Part shown: one piece after another, positions 1 through 10,533 of the stretch | Numbering within the stretch: the stretch's first letter is position 1 | How the letters are laid out: every line of letters begins with the position of its first letter | NCBI RefSeq assembly: GCF_000340215.1 | Contig: NW_006921541.1 | Location: forward strand, 1,461,527-1,525,526 | Direction: 5' to 3' | Source of the DNA: Pseudocercospora fijiensis CIRAD86 | Taxonomy: Eukaryota > Ascomycota > Dothideomycetes > Mycosphaerellales > Mycosphaerellaceae | Length of the DNA: 64,000 bases | Made by a program: the position numbers and the translations under genes | The notes under the pieces: generated by a model | What the model saw: the letters and a program-made list of their open reading frames with translations, nothing else | Told to the model about the DNA's origin: nothing | Database searches by the model: none

Positions 1-845
1 CTTGTTACTTCCATTCGCGAGCTTAGGGAGAACAAGCTTCGCCTTACTCCGATGCAGGATGAGTCTGCCGTGCAGCCCAAAATCCATCAGCCGTGTCGTG
101 CACTGGCCAGCCTCCTCAACGCTTGTTCGCCGGGCAAGGCTGCCGCAAAAGAGCCTACAAGACGCCGTTTGAACAGATTTATCTTTCGTCTCACACATGC
201 GAGCGGTCTTCAGATGCTGTTCGGACCTTGGTGATGCTGCTCTCAGCACGAGGCACCAATGAGCAGGTAGTATGGCAGACAATTGACAACTTTCTTTGCA
301 AGAACCATATCCCGAGGTTCCCAGCCTTGTATAACTTTTATGAAAAAGATCTGGCGTGGAGCCTGCTATCCACAAGCCAACACTTCTCGCCGCATGGCAC
401 TGCAGATCGCTATGCCTCGGATAGACTTCTGCGGAGCCATCATGCTCAGATATGAGAATACATCTCTATATAAATTGAGTGGTACTCACACTGAGGGTTT
501 CAATCTTATAGCAGGTATTATTTGCTCCACTGTCCAATCTGGACCTCCCGCGAAAAAAAAAATTGAAACATCCATCGTCTTCTTCGGAGACATTTCAACC
601 GACCCAGATGCCCGGCGGAGAATTGTTCCCACGACATAGCCATATAGAGCACGGCTAAAGGCTTCATAAAGCGTCTTAGGACGTAGACAAGGTTTCCCCA
701 CTTCTTTCTCTACCTGGACTTGCTAGTGCGGAGCTATCCGCTCCCTTCCCAAACAGGCAGGACGCCTATATACTCTGGCGCAGCTTGGCTTCCATTGAAC
801 GTCGACTTTCTTGTCCGGTCTACATTCGACAAAACATTGGACAGC
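1..845 (+). other. Window-edge stretch, possible end of an unknown gene
   Basis: No recognisable gene. An open frame from about 60 to 455 on the plus strand could be the last exon of a gene that begins outside the window, but it shows no motif I know and has no clear splice acceptor. From about 456 on the sequence is non-coding and leads into the promoter of the esterase at 846. Treat any coding call here as weak. Confidence 0.2.
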
Positions 846-2176
846 ATGCTGCTCAAGACGTCGTTGAGTCTGCTTTGGCTACCTCTGCTTGCTTCAGCAA
901 CAATCTGGCAGAATGGTCAGATCAGGCCAAATGACTATCCCGATACCACCATTTCGCTAGACTCATATGGCAATGAGATTGAGTGGCATCGATATGGCCC
1001 GGACTCACCAGAGCTCTCCTACAAAGGGCGCTGGGACGACCGGTACATCTCCTGGTGGTCGGCTCCCGGCCTAAAATTCGGCTTCAAAGCAGACAACGTA
1101 GCCATCACCTTCGGCAATTACACTTCCCACGGAGTCCTCATCGCATATCGACTTGACGGTCAAGACTGGATGCTGACGAACGTCACCGCAAACTCCACAC
1201 ATCTCCTCATAACCCCTTCCACCACCGGCTGGAATCTCACAACATCGAAAGAAGGTCTCCGAACATTCGAGCTGCGCGTCACAAATTGGGCATACGGCGT
1301 TCAAATTGATTGCATCCACCTATCCGGCCCGCAAAACACTCTAGTCAAACTCCCCGACTACACCCGTCGCATCGAAGTGATCGGCGACTCCCTCTCCGCA
1401 GGCTCCGGCACCACACTCGAAGGAATCAGCAGCTGGTCCTGGGGCGTAGCCTACGGCCTCGGCGACACAGAATTCAGCCTGACCGCCTACCCAGGGATCT
1501 GCGTCACCGACACCAACTGCTGGGGAAACCCACGCGGCCAAGTGCATCAGTGGAGAAAAACCTGCGACACCAGTGGCCGGGCGGTAGAAATGTATGGACC
1601 GAACCTCACCCACGCTCCGGATTGGGATTTCTCCAAACACCCCCACCCGGATCTCACGATCATAAATATCGGGACGAATGATAATAACACGCATAATAAT
1701 GTCACGAGCGAACAGTACACATCGTCGTATATAAAACTACTCACCGACATCCACGCCACTTACCCCCATACAAAAATCATCATCTTGTCCCTCTGGTCCG
1801 GATGGGGACCGGTTGGCAGCACATGGATTCAGGGATCCGGGTTCTACAACGAAATCCAAGAGGTTGTCAAACACTTCAATAATGGGAGTCTCAATAAGAT
1901 GGGAGAGGTTGAGGGGGCTTTTCTGTTTTATTATAATACTACGGGTATTATGCAGCATAATGATAACTCGCCGATTTATCATCCGACTGATGTGGGAGCG
2001 ATCAAGGTGGCGAGTCATTTGATGGAGTATATTAGACTTGTGTTTGGGTGGGAGTTCAGGGCGACGGGGCCGGAGGTGCAGAGTGGAACTTTGTATTGGT
2101 GAGTATTTGATTTGATTTGATGTTGTTCGGTGCGGTTGCTGACGTGCGCGATAGGAATGATATGACTCAGTACTGA
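846..2176 (+). CDS. Secreted SGNH/GDSL-type esterase (CE2-like)
   Basis: Predicted exons 846-2098 and 2155-2176, giving 424 residues. The start at 846 is preferred over the in-frame ATG at 720 because it opens directly with a hydrophobic signal peptide (MLLKTSLSLLWLPLLASA). The mature part begins with a beta-sandwich-like region (about 20-170), then the SGNH hydrolase core: GDSLSAG with nucleophile Ser182, GTNDN with Asn278, and HPTDVG with His379. This order (N-terminal jelly-roll domain plus SGNH core) fits fungal carbohydrate esterase family 2 / endoglucanase E-like proteins, which remove acetyl groups from polysaccharides outside the cell; the exact substrate is inferred. Many N-x-S/T sites fit secretion. 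Without the 56-nt intron (2099-2154, branch GCTGAC) the frame stops at 2102; splicing gives a tail ending WNDMTQY. Convergent with the BTB gene at 2316. Confidence 0.85.
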
Positions 2177-2315
2177 AAATGCATTCGCTGTAGCTGTGGT
2201 GGTTTCTTCCGCCTCGGCTCTTGCATGTTAAGTCTGGCCTGGCGAGCATGTCTGTGCCAGTCCAACGCGGCCCTTGATTTGACTGTCTCGTCGACGCAAT
2301 CCACTTCGTGATTGC

Positions 2316-3041
2316 TTACTCCTCACTCTCGCTGCGCTTCCGCTTCTTACTTCCGCACTGCTGACCATCTTCGAGCTGATGGTAGTCACAGCAAGTCGCA
2401 GTATCAGCGCCCTTCAGATGACTCTCGCCTCTTCTCCACCTCTCGAAAGCCGTCCTCATGACCTCATTTGCAAGCTCCTGAGGCAGATCCAGATCCTGAG
2501 CCTGCGGATCTGCGCACCACACGCATAGATCGACCATCATTCTGCACAATGGTGAATCCGTGTCGGTGGCGTCGTGAGCAAGCTGTAGCGGCAAGTTTTC
2601 GGGCCAAGCGTCCGACGATCCAGTGGCCCGACGAACTTTGAAGACTCTGAGAAGTGCTCGCATTGCAGCGTGCATGGCAACCCCATCGCCAAGCTTCTCC
2701 GCTAGTACATAGAAGTCGACAAGTGCTTCATTTTGCTCCTCCCACCCATAGACACCGGCCTCTTTGCACTGGATCTCGCCGGTGTAGAGATAGTGCACGT
2801 ATACCTCAAATACTTCGGATTGGTCGACAAGGGTCAGATCGTAGGTTAGGGACTTTTTTCTGAAATAGTTCTTGATCTTGGGTGCACGTCGCTCTAGCAG
2901 CGATTTGTGCACAAAACACGTTCCTCCGGTGGCAACGTGGACAGCGACAGTGGCACCATCTATGCTTCGAGATGTCAGCGAACAGTACTCTGATAGCTTG
3001 GCAGAGAAAGCTGTCTCACAAGTTTCCGCTTCTGATGACAA
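2316..3041 (-). CDS. BTB/POZ domain protein, paralogue 1
   Basis: Intact frame of 241 residues. Residues about 28-115 form a fungal BTB/POZ domain: a strand ending VAVHV, the helix motif CFVHKSLLERRAP, and VYVHYLYTGEI. The rest is helical with no further domain I recognise, and the C-terminus is a compact basic tail GSKKRKRSESEE that looks like a nuclear localisation signal. BTB domains mediate dimerisation and often recruit Cullin-3 ligases; the role of these small fungal BTB proteins is mostly unknown. The neighbour at 3649-4393 on the same strand is a diverged copy sharing the CCDYxxLxDxQQCGSKKRKRSExEE end, so this is a tandem duplicate pair. Confidence 0.75.
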   Translation of the reverse strand: MSSEAETCETAFSAKLSEYCSLTSRSIDGATVAVHVATGGTCFVHKSLLERRAPKIKNYFRKKSLTYDLTLVDQSEVFEVYVHYLYTGEIQCKEAGVYGWEEQNEALVDFYVLAEKLGDGVAMHAAMRALLRVFKVRRATGSSDAWPENLPLQLAHDATDTDSPLCRMMVDLCVWCADPQAQDLDLPQELANEVMRTAFERWRRGESHLKGADTATCCDYHQLEDGQQCGSKKRKRSESEE

Positions 3042-3150
3042 GTGGATCCTGCTGTTCAGGCATTGTGTTGTTCTCTGTGGTGGAATTGGAGGCGATGCAG
3101 TGTGGGTGGTGGAATGTGGTATGGATTGAAAAGGCCAAGACTGTCATCCG

Positions 3151-3243
3151 TCCTTCCCGACGCTCCGTGTGAGCCTTCCTCACTGTTGACACCAGCCAGG
3201 CTCCAGCGCTGTCTCCTTCCCGACGCTTCGTGTGTGCCTTCCT
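3151..3243. repeat. Short direct repeat between the BTB copies
   Basis: A 30-bp block beginning TCCTTCCCGACGCT occurs at 3151-3180 and again at 3214-3243, with two mismatches and a 63-bp period. It lies just upstream of paralogue 1 and could be a local slippage product or a duplicated promoter element. The rest of 3042-3648 shows nothing convincing. Confidence 0.8.
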
Positions 3244-3648
3244 TGCGGAGGCAGCTGCCAAGCCAGCCCTTCCTGCCTTCCGCAGATAAGCATGTGACAA
3301 AATTTACTGTGTGGAAACGTGAGGCACAAGCTGCGTAAGTGAAGTGAAGTCCAGTTCTGACAGTAAGCGACAAGCAATGTGATCTGACGATCTCTCAAAT
3401 GTCCCCTATCTCCCGCCTTTTGTCGAACCATTGAAGCGGCAGCCTGATCCGCCATACGGCAATGTTGAGTCGTGGATCTGGGTAGTGCCAAAGCGTTCAA
3501 GAATGACGGGAACTTGTACTGGGGATGTATCCCAACGCTTTCGTAGCGCCATTGTCAACCATAGGAGATTCATAGCCTTGTTGCAATTGCTGCTGAGCCG
3601 AAAGACGGTTGTTCCTCTTCGCAGACTTCACATCGCTCTGACGCAAAC

Positions 3649-4393
3649 CTACTCTTCGGCCTCGCTTCGCTTGCGCTTCTTGCTGCCGCACTGCTGGTTA
3701 TCCTTCAGCGCACGATAGTCGCAGCAGGTCTTGTCGATGACGCTCTTGGTGTCGCCTTTCTGCAGCTTCTCGCAAGCCCTCTTCAACACCTCAATGGTGA
3801 ACTCTGCCGGTATGCCCTCGTATAAGCCCGCGTCGAATTCCTTCTCCCACACACACAGGTCGATGAGCAAGTGGCATAACGGCTCATCGAAGCTAAGTGA
3901 GCGATTGACCTTATTCAAAGTAGATTGGCTTGGTGCGATATCCCTGCCCAGACTGCGCGACCTCTTCGCCTCTTCGAGGAAGGCCTTCAGCACAGCGTGC
4001 TTGGTAATGTCATCTCCAAGATCATGCGCCAAATTGTACAAGTCCACGAGGATTTCTTCTTGTATCTCGGTGTCCCAGTTCTTAGACGGAATTCTACATT
4101 GGATCTCGCCAGTGTAGAGATGATGTACGTATAGCTCGAATGTAGGGACTCCGGTGCGCGGATAGAGATACTCGCCGAAAGCTGGGGTCTTGAACTTATT
4201 GAGGTTCAGAGCGCGACGCTGTATGAGCCGCTTGTGTACGAAACACCGCTCTTTCTCGTCGCCGACTAGCACGGCGACAAAAGTGCCTCTGATGCTGCAA
4301 CGTGTCAGATGCGCCATTTGAAGATACCAAGCGAAACCTCTTAGCTTACAAGTCCTTGTTCTTGGCCACCAGTATATTATCCATTCCCGCCAT
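3649..4393 (-). CDS. BTB/POZ domain protein, paralogue 2
   Basis: Predicted exons 4393-4350 and 4294-3649, 229 residues. The second exon alone has an ATG at 4317, but that start would lie inside what I read as a 55-nt intron (4349-4295, GTAAGC donor, CAG acceptor). Splicing gives an N-terminus MAGMDNILVAKNKDF joined to IRGTFVAVLVGDEKERCFVH, a complete BTB beginning as in the family. The BTB core continues with VHKRLIQRRAL and LYVHHLYTGEI. The C-terminal half has the same block order as paralogue 1, including CxxLIDLCVW-like helices and the basic tail GSKKRKRSEAEE. A longer start at 4558 in the same frame is possible. Function unknown; dimerisation or Cullin-3 adaptor work is inferred from the domain only. 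Confidence 0.7.
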
Positions 4394-5205
4394 GTCGTTC
4401 TGGATGCTTCTTGTTTTTGTGTCTATTGTCGATGATGGTTGATTGAAAGTCGAGCTAGGATCGAGAAGAGCATGGAAGAGATAGAGGGCCTGCGACGCGA
4501 TGGCATGTGACGTCAACCTTGAAGTTTCTTCAGAAAGTGAAAGTGAGGTTGGTGCCACTGGAGTGAAGCAAACTCAAACTTCGCAGTCGTGTCAAATCCC
4601 TATGCTCTACCCTTTCAGCTGGTAGTCTGCGTCGACGAGCCAGTCAGTCGCCGCTGCGGTGGGTCCCTTCTTCGTATGGTTGAAATCCCTATGTGCGCAG
4701 CAAGTGACACCCCCTGGCGCCAGCAATAGTACTTCCGCTCGAATTACTTGCTCTGAATCGCCATGATCAGGGGAGTCCGTCATCATCATCGTCATGACAA
4801 TCGGTCTAGCGTGCGTTTCAATTCTGCTTGAAAAGGCCGCACAAAGGTCGAAACCAAGGATCTTGATCTCGGGACTCTCGCAATACACCGCCTCCACGCA
4901 TCCGATGCGAAAGCGTTTGATCAGAATCGAATTCGTTGTGTTTGCTCGGGGTTCCAGAGAGGACGATCTGGATATTTTGTACACCCATCGTTCTTGCATC
5001 CTGATGATCTTACACGTAAAGCAACCTGATGATTTCCAGCTGATATTATGCTCTTTTTACATGCTTGGACCTCGGACCGACAGTGCTTGATATCCTTGGA
5101 TCCTCGTTCCAGCTCGTGTTTAGCGCGTACGACCCTATGTCGCTAGGACGCCGGCCTTGATAACTGCCGGTAGGCAGGGTAGCTTTTCACGGTGTAGACG
5201 ACATG
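4394..5205. other. Intergenic, one doubtful reading frame
   Basis: A minus-strand open frame at 4607-4999 (130 codons) overlaps a plus-strand open frame at 4794-5090. Neither has a motif, signal or splice pattern that makes it convincing, and long chance frames are common at this GC content. I see no repeat or RNA gene here. Confidence 0.3.
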
Positions 5206-6207
5206 TCAGTCGATGTCGGAGAGCTGAGAAGCCGATAAAACAGAACCTCGTCGTGGCTTCGTGAGCAGCTGTTCGAAGCGCTCTGCCCACTGTCGTCTCA
5301 GCAATAATTTGTCTTTCGAGATCGGCTTGATGCCTCCATCACCAACAATGACTTGGACATTTTCAAATTCGCCAATCCAAGTTTCGAGTTCCGCCGGCTC
5401 ACGGAATTCTTCTGATTCCAGGTTGAAATCAATGATGCGAATGTAGCAATCGAGATGTTGAAGACCAGAAGGTATCCTGCCAGGAAGCGTCGGTTTCGAC
5501 ATGGCCCCGAAGAACGCTTGAATGTGCTGGATGGCATTTCGCTGATAAGATTGCAGAACCTCTTCAAGGAAAACATTAAGATCAAGCGGAACCATGAATG
5601 CGAACGTGTTACCACTGTAAGGCAGGAGTGCCGCCTCTTTGTAGAACTGCCGACAGACGAAGAGAAGACTAAGATGTAGTTTGGTGTCGGCATGCATCCT
5701 GTGCACACCTTCAGGCGGCTCTCCATATTGCTCGATCAAAGACCTTCTATGAGCGAAGAAGTGGAAGCATGGCCGGAGAGCACATTCGCAGTTGAAGACC
5801 GGTCGGCCCATATAGTTTTGCCATCTCAAGTCGTTCATGATACTGTGACATGCCAGATGTTCGGCTGTATAGCTGTGGTCCAGGACGGCCGGTGGAGAGC
5901 AACTCTCAGCATACGCATGATCCCAGTGAACACCCACCGACTTGCAGACTGCGTACATGGGCTTGTATCGATCAACGAAGTCATATGCAATCGATGAGTA
6001 GGTGATGCCTCCATCTTCATTCGGCTGGCAAGGACGGAGGCCACCATGGATCACCTTGTTGGCCAGTACATGTTCGAATATTTGGATCCTGAGTTCGGGA
6101 GGTAGCCTCAGTAAAGGCGAGAATGAGGCGTTGCCCTCGGTCACACTGCTGTAGACTCTTGGCTTGGAATCATTCGCGCCCTCCATGTTGTCCTTTTCGC
6201 GCAGCAA
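5206..6207 (-). CDS. 2EXR/F-box-like domain protein
   Basis: Uninterrupted 333-residue frame; the second Met (6186, MEGANDSKP) is an equally good start. Near the N-terminus, at about residues 30-55, it carries LLRLPPELRIQIFEHVLANK, the hallmark of the fungal 2EXR/F-box-like family that is greatly expanded in Dothideomycetes. The middle part contains HLSLLFVCRQFYKEAALLPYSGNTFAF, which matches the family's second conserved block (leading R-Q-x-Y/F-x-E-A). No enzyme motif is visible. Family members are mostly uncharacterised, and an F-box-like protein-binding role is inference. It is divergent from the Ubp8 gene at 6520, with which it shares a 312-bp upstream region. A similar fragment lies at about 8650 and another full gene at 24023-24955. 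Confidence 0.75.
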   Translation of the reverse strand: MLREKDNMEGANDSKPRVYSSVTEGNASFSPLLRLPPELRIQIFEHVLANKVIHGGLRPCQPNEDGGITYSSIAYDFVDRYKPMYAVCKSVGVHWDHAYAESCSPPAVLDHSYTAEHLACHSIMNDLRWQNYMGRPVFNCECALRPCFHFFAHRRSLIEQYGEPPEGVHRMHADTKLHLSLLFVCRQFYKEAALLPYSGNTFAFMVPLDLNVFLEEVLQSYQRNAIQHIQAFFGAMSKPTLPGRIPSGLQHLDCYIRIIDFNLESEEFREPAELETWIGEFENVQVIVGDGGIKPISKDKLLLRRQWAERFEQLLTKPRRGSVLSASQLSDID

Positions 6208-6519
6208 ATTGCATCGTACAAGAATTCAGGTACAAGACGGTCGATGACGATGGAGGCAGTTTGGTGATTCGGCAGGGATCGCACAGAGAGTTCGCGGCTG
6301 GCATTAGCGCCCGTGCCAAGATTTCTGGAGAACCTTGCTAGCGCGATATCAGGGACAACTTTGGAAGTCCGAGATCTGGTTCCGGAGACAGTGACATGAG
6401 ATTGGCCGACAGTTGCTTGACAACACTCAAGAGGGGGACTCGCGCGATGGGAGGATTGAGATAGAACTTCGTCTCGACGCGGTTCGGCTAATCCGGATAC
6501 CGACCCAACACTTGGAACA
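6208..6519. promoter_or_regulatory. Shared upstream region of the 2EXR gene and Ubp8
   Basis: The 312 bp between two divergent start codons must hold both promoters. I see no clear TATA box or repeated operator-like motif; the assignment rests on gene orientation only. Confidence 0.5.
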
Positions 6520-8175
6520 ATGTCGTCGGCAACGCCCTCCTCAGTCACCACCGATGCTCCTCCGCCGAAGCTGCTGAAGAAGGGCGACGCCAAACCCACG
6601 TCGGCTACGCAAACCACATTTGGCTGCCAGCATATCAAGAACCTGCTGGCGAGTGCGCGGCAACAGGCGACAGATGGCTACAAGAGACTCATTGGTATGC
6701 TCCAGAAGGAGGACAATATTAGCTATAGGATATACAAGGGCAACGGCGGGCCAGGAGTCACTACTCAACCGACATATCTGTGCATGCAGTGTCCGAATGT
6801 GAGTATATCAAGAGAGAGACATCACACAAAGCATGGATTCTGTGAGTACATCAGTTGCCGAAGCACGTGATGGAGTATGCTGAGTAGTTATTTAGCCGTC
6901 GAATCCGAGAATGGCTTCCTATACTGCCATGAATGCCGAGATTTCGTCTACGATCCGACTTTCGAGGAGATCCGAACAGCTCCGACGAGCAAGAAGCGGA
7001 AGGCCACGACGGACTCATCGATACCTGACAGCGATAAGAAGGTTGTAGCGGCAAATACCGTGGCCACACCATGCGCTGCGACAGGCCTTCGAGGTCTCTA
7101 CAATATGGGCCAGACGTGCTTCATGTCGGTCATCCTGCAGTCGCTGATCCACAACCCACTCATCCGCACCTTCTATCTGGCAGAAGGTCATCGATCATCC
7201 GAATGCGAACGAGAAGCATGCACGTCATGCGCATTGGACGACATTTTCACCGACTTCTACGCCACCGAGAAGCATGAAGGATATGGTGCTGTACACATGC
7301 TTCAGGCATGCTGGAAGAGTGGTGGTGCTCTGGCAGGGTACAGTCAGCAAGACGCGCACGAGTTCTTAGGGTTCATACTGAACAGTTTACACGAGGCGAA
7401 TACAGAAGATGAAGAGAAGAAAGAAACACGAGACTGCGAATGCGTAATACATCAGACATTTGCCGGCATGTACAGGAGTACAGTAAAATGCACAACATGT
7501 CAGAACACGACCAACACGTCAGAAGCTTTCATGGACCTGAGTTTGGACGTGAAGAGCGCTGGGTTCAGCATTAAGAAGAAGAAGCTGGCGATGATCAATG
7601 GCACACAAACAGTGAAAGAGGCTTTGCCAGTAGATCTTGTCGAATGTCTCGTCAAGTTCACGACCGAGGAGACCCTGTCAAGCGAGAGCTACCACTGCCC
7701 GAAGTGCGATGCTGCACGAGAAGCAAAGAAGAAGCTCATCCTGACGCGACTACCGCCGGTGGTCCCAATTCACCTCAAGCGCTTCTCGCATTCGAAGACA
7801 AATGGTCAAAGCACGAAGGTCGACACCAGAGTCCGCTTTCCCTTCAGCATAGATCTCGGGCCATACACAGATTCCAACACTGCAGACGTGGCCGATGGTC
7901 ACGACGCAGATGACGACGAAGATAACATCAACGTCAAAATGCCTTCCAAGAAAGGCGATCCCGAGACAGCTGGTGAAGCACAGCAGCCAGTCTACGAGCT
8001 CTCGTCAGTCATTGTGCACAAGGGCAAGATCGACAATGGCCATTACATTTCGTATTCAAAACAGGGGACTGAGTGGTTTCGATTTGATGACAGCATGGTG
8101 GTGCAAGTGGACGAGAAGGAAGTGCTTGGGGCGGAGGCGTACATGCTATTCTATGTGGTTTCGGATCTGTGGTAG
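6520..8175 (+). CDS. ubp8: SAGA deubiquitinase Ubp8-like
   Basis: Predicted exons 6520-6841 and 6896-8175, 533 residues. The 54-nt intron (6842-6895, GTGAGT..TTTAG) is required to join KHGF to VESENGFLYCHECRDFVYD, completing an N-terminal zf-UBP finger (CQHI, CMQC, HHTKH, CHEC; about residues 35-125). The USP catalytic domain follows: Cys box GLYNMGQTCFMSVILQSL with nucleophile Cys182, an inserted zinc site (CTTC, CPKC) and His box HKGKIDNGHYISYS with His490, then FRFDDS. The zf-UBP plus USP layout matches fungal Ubp8, which in the SAGA DUB module (with Sgf11, Sus1, Sgf73) removes ubiquitin from histone H2B. Yeast Ubp8 is 471 residues; the extra length comes from an acidic loop near residues 410-440 and the N-terminus. 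Assignment to Ubp8 rather than another zf-UBP protease is by finger and Cys-box similarity. Confidence 0.88.
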
Positions 8176-8460
8176 ACTCGGGCATTACTTGTGGGCATGG
8201 CGTTTCTGGATATTATGGTGTGGCATACAGACCAAGCGGGCACGGGATTGTGGAAACTCGACCTGCGGGTCTGAGCATGCATGATATTGGCGTTGAATGT
8301 ACTCACATAGGCTTGTTTGTACAAGGATTCTTGATACGCGGACTCCGCCCTATCCACCTTGACTCGCCTTCGCCTTCGCACTCACGAGATCCTTACTCAA
8401 GGCAATGGCGCCAAGATGGCCAATGTGGTCTGAGATGGGACTGTAGCGCAAGGAATAAAG

Positions 8461-8751
8461 ATGCTCCGAATCCCGCTAGATCCTTGCCGATCACGTGATG
8501 TCATTTCGCTCCCTAGTTACGTTCAACTTCCGTCTTTGGCATCCGTCCAAGGACGTCGCAAGCAGGGACAAGCCGATTGCAGTCTTCCATGCCATACAGA
8601 GCGTCTGTCTGACTTCAAGGGCAGTTCCAAGGAGCCGGAAGCGCCACCAACACTCCCTCCAAGAGCCTCCCTGCTCGGCCTGCCACCAGAAATCCGCAAC
8701 CGCATTTACGAATACATATGGCCTGGAGACCTCATACATGTGGTGTATTGA
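8461..8751 (+). pseudogene. 2EXR-type gene fragment
   Basis: The open frame ends with PPRASLLGLPPEIRNRIYEY, a textbook 2EXR/F-box-like opening motif, but stops about ten residues later and I cannot join the downstream sequence into the rest of the domain. A possible splice at about 8738-8811 gives only a short further frame. Best read as a relic of the family seen intact at 5206-6207 and 24023-24955; a short real gene cannot be excluded. The remaining bases from 8176 to 8460 show nothing clear. Confidence 0.45.
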
Positions 8752-10533
8752 GATCATTTCCAGATCAGATATACTTTTGAGATGAACGTGTAAACATACC
8801 AGGTCACGCACCAGGTCTGCTGCGACTTCAATCCATGGTGTGTTCTTTGAAGCGCTTCGAGGGCCTGTTCGAAATGCGATCTATCCACATCCTACCAGTG
8901 ATGAATCTGCAATGGCGGTTCGATTATGACTCGAGATCTATTGCTCAGCCACTTCCGCAAGAAGCAATTGGGACAAGAGATTGACAGGATGCTGCCATAG
9001 CCACTGCGGCGTGCATGCAAGGCTTCCCACCAGTCTAGAGAGTGGCAGTGTTGCAGTGGCTAGTGAGGATGAACTTGTCGTGTTGTAGTAGTGAGGGCTC
9101 GCTATGGCACCAACCTCTTTTCTCATGCTAGTGAAGGATCCTGCATGATCTCGTGGTTCAAGTTGGTGCCACGACACTGGAAGCATCGACTAAATTTTAG
9201 CTCGGATGCTCCGATTTCCTTGCTCTGTGTTTCGCTAGAAACGTGGCACAGATCCGGTACAAGACTCGCTTCATTGCGTATGCATGAGCCGCGAGATAGA
9301 TTGAATGCCGGACTCCTGATCATCGGTCATGTCGGCGGAAGCATCGACTAGTTGCTGCTCTCAGATAGCGCTCCCGGGCGGTGAAGCTGTCACGGCCCGA
9401 AAGAGGCCGCCACGGCCCACGACTCATTCACAGTGCTCACAGCATCAGTTGCATATGGCACGTTGTTGTCCAAGCAGGGACAGTAGTCCCCGCGAGTTCC
9501 CTCACTCAGTTGGACTTCCTTTGAGCGGGCGCCAGCTTCCGGTCCGAGCGCTGCCAAGCTCCGCCCAGCCAAGCTTTCTCCTTTTCCTCTCTCCTTCTTG
9601 GAGACATGATCATCGCCCTCCATCGAGCAACACCCGAAACTCCCTCTCTCCCCATAACGTTACCTGTACAAGATCATGCGAAGATTTGTGGCGCATGTCA
9701 TATCCAGAGCTTATTGTTTGTGCTTTTCACCATCATGTGACCGACTGAGTAAGCGCTCTGAACCTGCCTCTCCGCCAGGGCCCTCAGCCGCACTTGGTTC
9801 ACCCGCAGCAATGGCTGTACTGTAATGACTGCACTTAGGGCTTCCGTGGTCCGGAAATAACAATGGCCAGATCATGCTCATGACGAGGCGCTATGCAAGC
9901 CACATGCGTGCTACAGAAGAAAATTGTTCAGCTTCCCGAAAAGAATGGCTGCAAATGGTCCATGCAACAGCACAGCACAGCACAGCGGCCATCCGATCAG
10001 CAATCAATGCTTTGGCGTCATCTGAGCCAACGCACAGAGCTCGGCTTCGGTATGCTGGCTAGGGGATAGCACGCTGTGGACCGCTTCCCGTGCTACAGAC
10101 CTGTCTCCGGGCCGCCGTATGATCGCTAACTGCTTGGAGTAATACGTGCTTGCTCATCAGCACCGATCTTCGTTGGTGCTATTTCAGAAGAGCAGCATAT
10201 TCTTGACTATTGCCCTCGGGATCCCTTCACAGTCTCTATAACTACTTACAACCTCAACAGGTTATAACCACGGGAGGCGTGCATACGTTTGAGATGAGTC
10301 GACTTTAATGATCCTGATTACTCTCCACCGTCCAGAGGCCCGCTTCGCTGCACCACATTCGCAACACTAAAATCCACAGACGGAACCCTTCATTCGCACC
10401 TGCGCCTGACCGGACCTTAGGGCCCCTAACCGATTCGTGAGCTCACGGAGCACCAATCACGCAGAAGTCTCGGTAAAGAGCCAACAACTATTCGAGCATT
10501 TCTTTTCCGGCCTCGCTGAAAGCACACAACAAG
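8752..10533. other. Long intergenic region upstream of the C2H2 gene
   Basis: About 1.8 kb without a gene I can support. Open frames at 9091-9351 and 9329-9748 have no motif or coding character. The long, unique, not RIP-mutated upstream stretch fits a large promoter and 5' leader for the regulator at 10534. CAGCACAGCACAGCACAG at about 9969 is a short tandem run. Confidence 0.5.
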
